Of a stretch of DNA of 64,000 nucleotides, positions 11,136-21,777 are shown piece by piece (positions within the stretch are counted from its first letter, which is position 1; each line of letters opens with the position of its first letter). The notes below the pieces were generated by a model. It was given only the letters and a program-made list of their open reading frames with translations. It was not told the DNA's origin and made no database searches. Source of the stretch: Alisma plantago-aquatica (taxonomy: Eukaryota; Streptophyta; Magnoliopsida; Alismatales; Alismataceae); contig OY856412.1 in assembly GCA_963693085.1 (NCBI GenBank), positions 1,126,619,744 through 1,126,683,743 of the forward strand, in the 5' to 3' direction. Made by a program: the position numbers and the translations under genes.

Positions 11136-13020
11136 AACTTTTCTTGTCCTCGAGCAACAAAACTATAGAATAAAATTGTGAGGGTCAACTAAAGAACATA
11201 CTAGCATAACAAACATCACAGTATGATTCCCACTTGTAAGGCACATACCGGCTCTCACTAACCATGGAACGATAACTACCCTAAAGGTGACAATAATCAT
11301 CCATGAGAGATGTCCACCCCGTAATCAATGAACACAATCAAATAAAGCAGAAAATATAATAAATTCCTCCGATTCATGTGTGGTGCATCTTGTGATCTCC
11401 TATCTACGTTGCTCAAATCCTAACTACCATCTACAATGGAAGAAGATCTCCTGATATACAAGAATGAGGAGATAATCATGGGTGGCCTACCGTTTTGAGC
11501 AATGGGTGGATGGAATGGGCGGTTGTGAAAGAACAGAAAGCACAATACAGTTTAACATGCAGAAACAACAAAAATGACCTAAATGATGCATATGCATATG
11601 AAAATGACATAATGCCTACATTTTAGGTGGAATTATGCATGCTCTACTATTCTGTCTCAATGTGAGATAGAATGTCTACAAAACTACATCATGTGCTTAT
11701 TCTTTCTGTTATGCAGGTGAAACAAGTTCCTTTCTCCCTCTGATTTCTATTTCTTTTTTCCTTTTCTTTTCTTTTTTTTCAATTCCTTTTCAAGCCCCAA
11801 TTTTCTCAATTGACTACGGAAATATTTACGAAACATAATTTTTTTCGGGCTTATTTTCACATAACTACGACAATTGATGTGTTACAATCTACTTTTCAGA
11901 GAGTATAAAACAAGTTACCCACTTTTCTTATTTTTCAGAAGAAATGCGACACATAATGTCCTATATGCTCAAAAATATGCAAAGTGCAACTACATGAAAG
12001 TAATTATGCAACTACAATGGCATGCACTCTAGAATGTGTGCATGCATAACTGATCTACAAAAAAAATTATTTTTCATTTTTTATGCAAAATCTTGCTATA
12101 ATGCAGTCCTATCTAAATGACATGCAATCAAGAGATGAAAAAATTGTAATGTGCTCCCAGTTCTTATGGTGGAGTGTGAATGAAGTGGGGTGGATAGATC
12201 ACAAGACTAAATGACAGAACCATTGGAAAAGATTATATGTCCCTCCTTACTGACATGTGCATAGGGTAACTAAGAGGTTTCTCTCTTCTCACTTCAAATT
12301 AAAGTCATGTTACCATTTGGTCAGTTTAAGCTCAACATCCATATTCGTCCTCATTTCTTGAACCATAAGAATATACAGTTATGATCATATGTTTTAAAGT
12401 CGACCTACCCAATTATTTTCATAAGTTATGTGCTCAATTTCAAACAATTCACACATCAACCCCATATGAAAAATATTGAGATGACACACTTACATTAGAC
12501 ACCCACAGATTACACTAGATAGAAAGTGGGTCCTAGAAAGCTGTAAATAAAACAAATTACCAAAACTAGAAGAAAAATTGCAAAAAAAAGCTAAGAAAAA
12601 TGCTACAACAAAAGAAAATAAAATAAACCTAAGATAGAAATTGTTCCATCTCCCCCAAGCTTGAATTCGACTATGGCCTCATAGTCAAGAACAAACTCAA
12701 AAGGTGGAATAGTGATACCCTACTACTGCTGAGGTGGTGGGTGTGGCGGGTAGTGCAAGTGGTGCAACCCTAGATGATGACGCTCCCGATCTCACCATGG
12801 TTGCACGGCAACGAGTGAGGCAAAGAAAAGAGAATGGAGCTCAGAGAAGATGATTGGGGCACTCAGAGAAGATTGAGATCTGCAAAGCCGAAGAAGATGC
12901 TCAGAGACGATCGTCGGCAGTGATCTTGGTTTCTCTTGTGTGCTCAGGGATGTTAAGCCTCAGATGTGGAGGGTAGGCAATGAGATTGTGTGATTAGAAT
13001 GAAAATTTTCCCTCCTTTTT
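11136..13020 (-). other. ATH-1 3' non-coding region
   Basis: This is AT-rich sequence between the 3' LTR and the palindrome zone, and no protein domain is recognised. A second copy of the tract CTCCCCCAAGCTTGAA lies at about 12651-12666. Next to it is the near-palindrome GACTATGGCCTCATAGTC (12669-12686). A minus-strand frame of about 33 codons starts at 12798 and is preceded by a C/T-rich leader. It could be the start of a lost third ORF, but it resembles nothing known. Confidence 0.6.
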
Positions 13021-13050
13021 TTAGGGATGGCCGAGTCTCCTATCGGTGCA

Positions 13051-13290
13051 TCGATACCATCGATAGTCCCATCGATGGTATCGACGGCTGTTGGAATCCA
13101 CCCCTCGCTGCAATCGACGGTTGTTGACGGCTGGATGTGGGGACCCAGATCGGCCTCGTGTTGATGGTAGCGATAAGGTGTTGATACCATCAACATAGTC
13201 CACGGATAGGTGTTGTGGACCACTCGATGAAGACCTCAGATCGCTGATGTGTCGTTAATACTATCGGCCCATGTGTCGATAGTATCGACA
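13051..13290. repeat. Internal CGATACCATCGA palindrome cluster of ATH-1, distal
   Basis: Three inverted repeats lie at 13051-13084, 13160-13194 and 13253-13290 and share the LTR motif, with variants such as CGATAGTATCGAC. They lie between the element's second polypurine-like tract and the probable inserted LTR. Confidence 0.85.
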
Positions 13291-13664
13291 CATATATGTT
13301 CCTTCGATCCCCCCGAAGTCTGACCAATTCAATGTTGTTGTAGATGATCCAACCCTATTTTAGGACTCCATATTGTGTCATTTTGTACTCAAATCACATC
13401 TAGACATGTTAGACTACAAGCGTTTACCCCTAATTTGGTTATCATTGCAAATATTCTTATGGATGTTCTTTGCACTATTTTTCAGGTACTTGGACCGTGC
13501 CTAGATGGAAGACAGAGAAAGAAGGAATTCTAGGGTTTCCCCACTCATGGAGGGACCCAAAGAAGACCCCAAAGTCCCCCTCAACCTACATCCAATGGCC
13601 AAGAATCATCTCCAAGCAAAGACATCCAAGAATTATGAAGTTTGAAGCCATGCTAGCGTTAGAA

Positions 13665-14070
13665 GACCCCAGCACGGTCGTGGTGCCATGGAACGGCCGT
13701 TCTGGCAATTGAGCAAAATTACAGGTTGATCGACAAATTATTGAAGTTCAAGCAAGTCAGCCAGCACGGCCGTGTTGCCCAGCACAACCGTGCTACGAAG
13801 ACCACACCACGGTCTTGCTAGATGAAGATGGAACGGGCGTGTTGCTCAGAATGACCTCCTCACAACTCTGCCACCACGGCCGTGCTACCCAGCACGGCTG
13901 TTCTACCTAGTCCCCAACACGGTCGTTCTGTCCAGCATGGTCATGCTACCAGCCTTCATTTTCAGCCATCAACCTGTTGATTTAACACTTAGCCAACATG
14001 GTCGTTCTCCTCCACCACGGTCGTGCCCACTCCTACCCACCACGACTGTGCTGCCCAGAACGGCCGAGCT
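13665..14070. repeat. Array of about 14 diverged CACGGCCGTG palindromes
   Basis: Variants of CAGCACGGCCGTGCTACC recur roughly every 20-50 bp. Examples are AGCACGGTCGTGGTGCC, GGAACGGCCGTTCTGG, AGCACGGCCGTGTTGCC and CCACGGCCGTGCTACCC. Many differences are C to T or G to A at CpG sites, as expected from methylated-cytosine decay. The patch is far richer in GC than its surroundings. Confidence 0.85.
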
Positions 14071-14125
14071 ACCACCCCAAAACCTAACTTTTTTTCACTG
14101 CTTTTCCTATTATACCCCCACTTAA

Positions 14126-14150
14126 CCCTAGCTCCTATTTAAGCACTAGT
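14126..14150 (+). promoter_or_regulatory. Possible promoter of the inserted LTR
   Basis: CCTAGCTCCTATTTAAGCAC contains a TATTTAAG box just downstream of the palindrome array and before a GAGAGAGAGC stretch. This arrangement is seen at gypsy LTR transcription starts. Motif evidence only. Confidence 0.35.
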
Positions 14151-15529
14151 TGCTTCTAGGGCTTGAGAGAGAGCACTTCCTAGCCGCAACCCAACTGCTC
14201 CCTTGCCTCCATTACTCCCACCCACCTACTTTCCTTGCATTTAATCCCATTTTCACCCACTTTCCACTCATTTCCACCATAGAAACCTAGTTTCTCTAGG
14301 TTTCTATCCATCCATTCCACCATTTCCATGCTCTTGGGCACCATTGGAGGAGGAGGATCGTGGCTGGCAGCAAGGAGGTGAATAAGTCAAGATTCATCAA
14401 GCATCCATGGTGTTTCCTACTCTCTTTCCCTTCTCCTTTGTTTCTGTTTTGATCATGTATAGCTAAGCCCCCCTTGGGTGGGCTGTGTGGGGGCGAAAAT
14501 GTGACTTTGATACCATGTTGGGGGAATATAATTTGTAATGAACATATTTCACTTCTATGATGATTGCCTTTGCTTGTATCTCATTTCCCATTGCTCGTGC
14601 ATGTGATTGTTGTTTAATTACATTAATTGCTTGCCTTGTAGTGCTTGAAGACATTTGCCTCTAGGGTGTTGGTTTCTATGTAGCTATCATAGGATTGGCT
14701 CCTAGGTCCTTAATTCAGATCCCTAGCTAGCCCCCTATCTTCCTACGTAATCACCTTCTTCCTACATGCAAATGTGAGTTCTAAGTGACTAGAATAAGCG
14801 TGATTAGTGCAATTGCCTAGGATTTCCTAAAGGCTGAGGTGGCTAGTGGCATGAGGTCAAATATCCTCATCTCTACTCCCATCCTTGCCCTTAGTCCTCA
14901 ATTGACTAATACCACTTATCCTAGAGACCTAGACTTGGTAAGTCCTATGATAATTACACCTAGCCCTAGTTCTCCAACTAGTAGCATAGGGTACATTCTC
15001 ATAGCACTCACCTTGTTGTTTGGTTTGGTAGTCTAGAATGAAATATGCTAATTCCTTATTATGTTGACATCCCCCAATTAATGCCAAGGTCACATTCCCA
15101 AACGGCCCACCTCCTTCATCTAATTGCTTAAAACCTTAATTGCTCTATTTTCTTGTTAATGCTAGTGTAGTTCAATTGCTTTAGTTAACTAAGTTAATTA
15201 CCTAGTTTCGCTAGCTAAGTGCTAATTTAGGTCTTTGATCTCGATTAGTGGTTAACTTAGGCTCTCAATTGCTAGTTGCTTGCTTAGTCTAGTGTAGTTT
15301 ATTCTTGCTCTTGTTTAGATAGCTTGTTGACTTAGATTGCTAATTTAGCCTTTTGATAACTTAGTTTCATATTGCTTTTCCTACTCGCTCTCTTAGCTTA
15401 ATCAACAACCAATCAACCTTAAAACCCTAAAAACCTTACTCTCCGCAATAGGAACGTAGCTCACTCCTTCTAACTCTAGCGCCCCCTCTATCTCTGTGGT
15501 TCGACCCCCCATCTTGCCCTTGATATATA

Positions 15530-16135
15530 CTACAACAGTAACTTGTACGCTTGCGGGAGAATTGTTTTAGTTTTAGTGATAGACTCGATCTGGGACCATA
15601 CAAATTTCGAAAGTAAAGATCCCATCATCCTGTGCCTCCCGACCTCGTGGATTGCACTCGGCCACCCTAGTTGGCCAACCTCTAGCGGGAGCGCACCAGT
15701 AGACATGTTGATACCATTGATCAGTGTGTTGATGATATCGAAATCACTAATAAAATCTGTCTGAAAATCTCTAGAAAACTCGCTACCATCGACGATGAGT
15801 CGATACAATCGACGTCCAATCCTTTTTCTACATGTTCTAGTTTCGATACCATTGACGAGGTCGTCGATGGTATCGACGAAATGAAATTTTGGTAGAATTG
15901 TCTGTTGTTCCAAATTCGATACCATCGACCCAGTTGTCGATGGTATCGACTGTTCCCTAACCTGCACACTCAACAAACACATCAGGGTATCATTTTTAGA
16001 GACTAAGTGCTAAATTAATGAAAACTACCTAGGAATAAAAAAAATTTAAAGAAACAAACATGTACACTACCAAGGTTGGGTTGCCTCCCAACTAGAGCCT
16101 CATTTAACATCTTGGGCTAGACGCATGCATGATCC
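15530..16135 (-). pseudogene. ATH-1 post-pol region with palindrome-encoded ORF (150 codons)
   Basis: Just after the integrase stop the element strand reads GGGAGGCAACCCAA (near 16080), a motif often seen after pol in Athila elements. A 150-codon frame (15530-15982) then runs through four hairpins of the CGATACCATCGA type (15708-15740, 15783-15812, 15843-15878, 15916-15950). Its peptide therefore repeats words such as SIPSTTGSMVS and VDTIDDLVNGI. It has no recognisable env, transmembrane or coiled-coil feature. It is probably an open frame by chance of the repeat rather than a working third ORF. Confidence 0.45.
15708..15950. repeat. Internal CGATACCATCGA palindrome cluster of ATH-1, proximal
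   Basis: Four inverted repeats (15708-15740, 15783-15812, 15843-15878, 15916-15950) have arms of about 11-14 bp matching the LTR hairpins. Together with 13051-13290 and the LTR clusters they make about 14 hairpins in this one element. Confidence 0.9.
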
Positions 16136-17324
16136 TCATTCCTCATTTAGTGCCATGAATTTGATCTCATGCACTTTCCTTGTGTAGTCTTCCCCATAAT
16201 AGTGCTTCAAATTTTGACCATTCACCAAGAATGTTCTTTCACAATCTCTCACCATGATAGAACCATGGGGTCGCACCTCCTCTATAACAAAAGGTCCACT
16301 CCATTGGGATTTCAATTTCCCGGGATGCAACTTCAACCTCAAATTGAACAATAGGACACTCTCACCCTTCTTGAACACTCACAATTGAATGTGGTGATCG
16401 TGTATTTGCTTTGTTCACTCCTTGTAGATCCTTGAGTTCTCATATGCATTCATCCTTATCTCATCCAACTCATTGAGCTCTAACATTTGCTTTCTCCATG
16501 CATCATCCATACTCAAGTTCAACTTCCTTAGCGCCCAGTGCACCTTGTGCTCTAATTCCACCAGCAAGTGACAAGCCCGCCCATAAGCCATGTGGTGCCT
16601 ATAGGTGTCTTGAATGCGGTTCTATATGTCCATAGTGCATCCGGTAGTAATGCATTCCAATTCTTCCTTGAAGAGGCCACTGTGCGCTCCAATATCTTCT
16701 TAATCACCCTATTGGACACCTCCACTTGGCCCTACGTCTGTGGATGATATGGGGTACCTACATTATGCTTGACCCCATATTTGCTCAATAGTGTAGCAAA
16801 TTTCCTATTCGTGAAGTGGGTGCCTCCATTGTTAATGATCATCCGTGGCACACCAAACCTACAAACAATATGCTCCTTCACAAACCTGCACACTACCGCG
16901 GCATCATTAGTCCTTGTGGATACTGCCTCTACCCACTTCAACACATAATCAATAGCAAGAAAAATATACAAATTGGAATTAGAGGACACAAAGGGTCCCA
17001 TGAAATCAATGCCCCACAAATCAAATACCTCAACTTCTTGAAATACATTGATGGGCATCTATTGCTGTTTTGAGATGTTTCCTGCCCTTTGACATGATCA
17101 CACCTCCTCACATAATCATAGGCATCCCAGAAAAGTGTAGGCCAATAAAGTCCACTCTCTAATACCTTCGCCGCAGTCCTCGTACTTTCATGAAGACCGT
17201 CGGTGGGAAATGTATGACAGTGACTGAGCACACTATCATATTCACTCTCAGGTACACAACTGCATAAAATTCCATCCCTGTACTGTCTCAACAAAATAGG
17301 GTCATCCCAAAAATAATATCTCAA
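16136..17324 (-). pseudogene. ATH-1 integrase, inactivated
   Basis: The integrase inserts the DNA copy into the host chromosome. The order on the minus strand is a zinc-binding HHCC region (about 17324-17070: SHCHTFPTDGLHESTRTAAK, then RRCDHVKGQ), the catalytic core (17058-16732: GIDFMGPF, IINNGGTHF, TPYHPQT) and a C-terminal part (16378-16136: LKLHPGKLKSQWSGPF, FLVNGQNLKHYYG). The second catalytic aspartate should lie in a D-N/G-G-T-H-F motif and is Asn here (16812-16842). Stops follow TPYHPQT, and the core and C-terminus are in different frames. It follows RNase H, as in all Ty3/gypsy elements. No env-like ORF follows. Confidence 0.9.
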
Positions 17325-17407
17325 AGAATGGAAAAACCTCTTTCGCTCTTGATAAGTCCAATCGTCAAGAATTTCTTACATGCGAGATAATTCACGATAT
17401 GTGAAAG

Positions 17408-18043
17408 TCAAGGGTCCTTAGATTGAATGGAAAGGATTTTCTCATCCGGAAAGGTCTCAGTAATGGGTATGTTGGTATCTCTCTCATCTACCCATTCTAA
17501 TCGAGACAAGTGGTCCGCAACCACATTCTCAATGCCCGCCTTGTCCTTAATTTCAATGTCGAATTCTTGCAAGAGTAAGATCCACCTAATGAGTCTAGGC
17601 TTGGCATCTTTCTTTTCCATTAAGTATTTTATGGCGGAATGGTCCGTCCATACCACAACTTTAGACCCCACCAAATATTGCCTAAATTTTTTGAATGCAA
17701 AAACCACGACAAGTAATTCTTTTTCAGTGGTGGTGTAATTAAATTGGGCATCATTCAAAGTCTTAGACGCATAGAAAATAATAGTTGGCTTGTTCTCAAG
17801 GTGCTTCCCAAGAATAACCCCCACAGAGAAATCTGACACATCACACATAATCTCAAAGGGCTTAGTCCAATCCGGTGTTTGAACAATCGGCACGGAGATC
17901 AACTTTTTCTTGAGAACCTCGAAGGTATGCATACATTTATCATTGAAGTCAAAAACAACATCCTTCTCATAGCAATTCCGATAATGGCTTAGCGATTTTA
18001 GAAAAGTCCTTGATAAACTGGCGATAAAACCCCGCATGACCAA
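17408..18043 (-). pseudogene. ATH-1 RNase H domain and end of RT
   Basis: This 211-codon open frame holds the RT thumb/connection and RNase H, which degrades the RNA strand of the RNA:DNA hybrid. Visible motifs are [76 protein letters not shown] and [11 protein letters not shown]. These closely follow the Athila pattern and are the best lineage evidence in the window. The start given by the frame is not a real protein start, since pol is one polyprotein. The RNase H segment itself has no internal stop. Confidence 0.93.
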
Positions 18044-19448
18044 GGAAACTCCTCACCCCTTTCACCAAATTCAGTGGAGGTAGTTTGGAAATAACCTCAA
18101 TCTTCACTGGATCTACCTCCAGTCCCTTGCTAGACACCTTGTGTCCAAGCACTATACCTTCGCTAACCATCATATGGCATTTTTCCCAATTGAGGACTAA
18201 ATGTGTGTCCTCACATCTTTGTAGCACCTTGTCTAGGTTATACAAGCACTCATCAAAAGACGCATCGTAGATGGAAAAGTTGTCCATGAAAACCTCTAGA
18301 CAATGCTCCACCATATCCAAAAAGATAGCAAGCATTCAGCACTAAAAAGTAGTCGGTGTGTTGCACAAACCGAACAACATCTGGCGATATGTGAAATTCC
18401 CATAAGGACAAGTGAAAGTAGACTTCTCTTGGTCCTTAGGGTCTATAGAAATCTAATTATAACTGGAATAGCTATCTAAAAAGCAAAAGTGAGAGTGGCC
18501 AGCCAGCCGCTCTAAAATTTGATCAATGAATGGGAGAGGAAAATGATCTTTTAAAGTGGCAGAATTCAACCGATGGTAATCAATGCAAACACGCCACCCA
18601 GTTACCAATCGGGTGGTGACAGGTTCATTTTAAAGATTTTGAGTTACCATGATTCCCCCCTTTTTAGGGACTACTTTTGTTGGGCTCACCCATGTAGAGT
18701 CTGAAGTAGCATAGATGATGCCCGCAGAGAGAGGCTTGATCACCTCCTTTTTTACGACCTCCATCATGACGGGGTTGAGGTGACATTGTGGCTGAATCAT
18801 AGGTTTGGCTCCTTCAGTGAGCCAGATCTTGTGTTGGAAAAGAGTAGGGGAGATCCCCTTAATGTCAGAAACCGACCACCCAAAAGCACCACGGTGGTTC
18901 TTCAACACTATCATCAATTGTTCTTCCTCAGCGACACTCAAATATGCCAAAACTATCATCGGTAGCTTTGCATCAGTCACTAAGAATGCATATTTCAAGT
19001 GAGGGGGCAGTGGCTTAAGCTCTAAATCCGGCGGGCTGACCCAAGAAGATTGAAGCGATGGTGGCAGTGGTCCTAGCTCTTCATAGTGCTTGGCATAGTA
19101 GCAAGGAAGCACTTGAAGCATCTTAACACATTCTTGTAATGACGTACTTCTCATCCAATCATCCATTATGTTAAATAAACAATCTTCAAGAGGTAATTGT
19201 GGGTATGAGTCAAGCATGGAGATTGCCATAGCTTCATCCTCAGTAGATGGTGAGACTTCCTCTTCTTCATCATTGGGATAACCCACAGCTTTAATAAGAG
19301 AAACCACTTTTGTTTGTTCCATGATGTCCACATCAATTGTTCCCTTCTCTACCTTCGTCATGACGTGAGCCATATCAAGAAACGGCTTCCCTAAGCAAAG
19401 AGAGATGTTATGATCAAAGTGCTTCACTTTGTGACATTGGTCATTCAC
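17967..19448 (-). pseudogene. ATH-1 reverse transcriptase, inactivated
   Basis: RT copies the element RNA into DNA. The protease-RT linker and first RT motif occupy 19448-18630 (GIIYATSDSTWVSPTKVVPK). The palm continues through broken frames: WRVCIDYHRLN and HFPLPFIDQILERL near 18600-18500, then FLDSYSSYN. The active-site region at 18335-17967 reads EVFMDNFSIYDASFDECL, where the family has a Met/Val-Asp-Asp triad. The second Asp is Asn (18264-18295), which should abolish polymerisation. [19 protein letters not shown] follows. Several stops lie between 18630 and 18336. Confidence 0.92.
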
Positions 19449-20002
19449 TTATGATTGTTTGAATTTTGTGGCATGACTATCTCAAATCTATCATCAGCTA
19501 TACCCATTGTCAACTGACCTCTACCCATCTCCAATATCATATTGGAAGTGGCTTGGAAAGGTCTTCCTAAGAGAAGCTCATTCCCTTGCTCATTTTGCAT
19601 CTCCATGACAACAAAATCAGCCAGAAACACGAACCTGTCAACTTACACTAAGACATCCTCGCAAATACCATACGGTCGTACCACAGAATTGACTGTAAGT
19701 TGAATTGTCATGTTGCTTTGTTGAGATTCTTTAAGACAAATCTTTTTGAATGTAGAGAGGGGCATCAAGTTGATACTTGCCTTGGAATCACACAATGCTT
19801 CACCAAATTTAACCTTCCCAATATAGCATGAAATATTGAAACAGCCTGGATCTTGTCGCTTTGGTGGCAACTTTCCCAAAATAAAGGCGATGACTTGTTC
19901 CTTAAGCACTAACACCTTAGTGTTCGGAATCTTCCTCTTCTTGGTAATTATATCCTTCAAAAATTTACCATAGGAGGGTATCTGCTCAATAGCCTCTAGC
20001 AA
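19445..20002 (-). pseudogene. ATH-1 aspartic protease, inactivated
   Basis: This pepsin-like retroviral protease would cut the Gag-Pol polyprotein. Family features are YIGKVKFGEALCDSKASINL, MPLSTFKKICLKES, VRPYGICEDVLV, FLADFVVMEMQNEQ and LLLGRPFQATSNMI. The catalytic Asp-Ser/Thr-Gly motif reads Asp-Ser-Lys (19770-19796), a Gly to Lys change that should disable it. A stop separates the N- and C-terminal halves near 19640. A second LGKPF-type block (LCLGKPFLDMAHVMTKVEKG, about 19390) follows in the next frame, possibly a duplication of the protease C-terminus. Confidence 0.88.
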
Positions 20003-20353
20003 GGGAATATTGACTGAAAGTTTCCTAAAGCTATCCAGGAACTTTTTGAACTGTGCATCAACTTTCTTCGCCTTCAGAATATTTGGATAAGGAACGGGGA
20101 CGGTCTATTCCCTCTGATGTGGTGACACATAAGGCGTCCTCTTCTCAACCTCTTTCTCTACAATGAGCTCTTATGTGGCCTTCTCTGCATCATCCACCAC
20201 TATCTCTATAGCTACGACATCATCTGTGGCCTCACCTATGTCTTCTTGTTGTGGTGTGCTCAGTTCATCGGCCTTGGAGTTTAAAATCTTCCTTCCACTC
20301 CTCAATAGAATGGCCTTAGCTTGATGGTTCTTTCTGGGAACATCAGTATTCCC
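20003..20353 (-). pseudogene. ATH-1 gag-protease linker
   Basis: Reading the minus strand past the gag stop gives an acidic, low-complexity segment with at least three stops. It is followed by a conserved gag-pol junction block (VPYPNILKAKKVDAQFKKFL, with a LEAIEQIPSYGKFLKDI continuation in the protease frame). This block is typical of Athila polyproteins. Confidence 0.7.
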
Positions 20354-21601
20354 TCAGAAACCTTGCATTGTGGGCTTCTTTAGACTCGCAATCTCTACTT
20401 CCATCTGTGCTAAAGATGTCTCAAGTGTCCTCATTTGTGCCCTGTGGCTTTGTAGCGTTTGTCCAAACTGATTCATAAATTCCCCTTGATTTTGCTGCTG
20501 CTTGCTGAAAGTGCTCATGAGTTCTTGGTTTTGTTTCACAATTTTATTGAGCAACTCATTACTCTTCTCCTCTACAGTAGGTTGTGGTTTAGCATCCGGA
20601 TCCTGTAGAAAGTTATTGGGATCCTTCCATGAGAACTTCTTATCCTTCCTCCAAGAGTAATCATTATTCATGTACCCTTGTTGTTGGCGCATGAATTTGA
20701 CATTTGCCTCATCATCAGATCCTTCATCCTCTTTTGCTAGCAATCTCTTTTCTATCAGGTCCATCTTCTCATTTAGCTCTTTAATTTCCTTTGATTCCCC
20801 TGCAACTCTATTTTGTTCCGGTGCATCTCTATTACCCCACGACTACTTCTTGGCCATGTTCTTCAAGATCTCCCAACACCTTGTACCTATATTGTTCAAG
20901 AAGAAGCATGAGCCCGCTGAAGCTAAGTTTCTTCTATCATGCTCATTGAGAGCAAAGTAGAAAATTTTAACTTGCTTGTCCTTGTCCAGCCCATGATGTG
21001 GGCACTTCCTTAGCATTATCTGAAAGCGCTCCATGGCCTCTGAATAAGTCTCACTGGCCTTTTGATAGAAGTTATGGATCTTTCTCACGAGGTCATTCAT
21101 TTTCTCGGGCGGGAAGAATCTCTTGAAGAAGACCTCTACCATATGGTCCCAGGTCTCAATGCGCTCATCATCAAGATTGTGCAGCCATTCACGTCCATTT
21201 CCCGCTAGAGAACTGGGAAAAAGCTTTAAGTAGAGTGCTTCTTGCGGGAACCTGTCAATCTTTATCATATCATAGTTTTCCACAAATGTGCTGATGTGGG
21301 CCACTAGATCTTCATTGTTCATACCATTAAATGCATTAGACTTGACTAGGTTTATCAGTGTCAGATCAATCTTATATGTAGGAATGTTGATAGCCTTCTT
21401 TTTGATCGACCCCTTAGACGTGGATGGGGAAGAAGCCTTGATCTTCTCCAATATTGTATGTTCCTCAGCCATTACTTCAGGTTCAGAATCTATGTCTAAG
21501 TCTTTGGGTTGATTGTGGATATACTCCTCCTCATCACCCAATCTTGGAGGTAGAATCTTAGGTGTCGATTGTGCGTAGACCGTACTACGCATCTTCACCA
21601 T
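20354..21601 (-). pseudogene. ATH-1 gag, interrupted
   Basis: Gag forms the virus-like particle. The frame opens at 21601 (MVKMRSTVYAQSTPKILPPR). The central gag fold is visible at about 21250-20930: FPSSLAGNGREWLHNL, FFPPEKMNDLVRKIHNF, SEAMERFQIMLRKCPHHGL. After a stop near 20843 it resumes at 20764-20354 with a Gln/Asn-rich, coiled-coil-like stretch (QNQELMSTFSKQQQNQGEF). No CCHC zinc knuckle is seen, as is usual in Athila gag. Downstream sequence to 20003 links to protease through several stops. Confidence 0.9.
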
Positions 21602-21753
21602 GCACTAGTACCTAAAATGTGAAAAATTAATTAAGTACAATGTTAGATGAATAAAGAATTTGAAAGATAGACAATTTACTCTCAATTATTAAAATTATGA
21701 AAAGTGGCCTAGAGTGGCTGATTGTAGCACTCATAGTGCCAAAAATTGTCGTT
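21602..21753 (-). other. ATH-1 5' untranslated leader
   Basis: This short leader lies between the primer site and the gag start. It is AT-rich with no ORF, and nothing else is recognised. Confidence 0.6.
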
Positions 21754-21771
21754 TCCCCAGAAACGACGCCA
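21754..21771 (-). promoter_or_regulatory. ATH-1 primer binding site, tRNA-Asp type
   Basis: On the element strand this reads TGGCGTCGTTTCTGGGGA, six bases inside the 5' LTR. It resembles TGGCGCCGTTGCCGGGGA, the complement of the plant tRNA-Asp 3' end used by Athila/Tat elements, with a few transitions and one transversion. The other gypsy elements here use a tRNA-Met-type site. Confidence 0.8.
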
Positions 21772-21777
21772 AAAACT

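Larger units (their letters stand above)
13335..15590 (+). mobile_element. Probable solo LTR of a second Athila/Tat-type family inside ATH-1
   Basis: The plus-strand sequence has the layout of an Athila/Tat LTR. It has an AT-rich start, a TTTTTCAGGTACTTGGACC motif near 13478-13496, a palindrome-rich zone and an ACCCTAGCTCCTATTTAAGC promoter-like stretch near 14126. It ends in CTCTGTGGTTCGACCCCC (about 15494), TATATACTACAACAG and a GTACGCTTGCGGGAG motif near 15546. Similar terminal motifs sit at the ATH-1 LTR end in the opposite orientation. It divides the palindrome clusters at 13051-13290 and 15708-15950. No internal domain, primer site or partner LTR was seen, hence solo LTR. The edges are approximate and no target duplication could be proved. 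It might instead be a native part of the ATH-1 family. Confidence 0.45.

Noticed and set aside
11120..16135. Athila env-like gene
   Set aside because: No frame of sufficient length, signal peptide or transmembrane segment is seen. The region holds non-coding DNA, palindromes and a probable foreign LTR.
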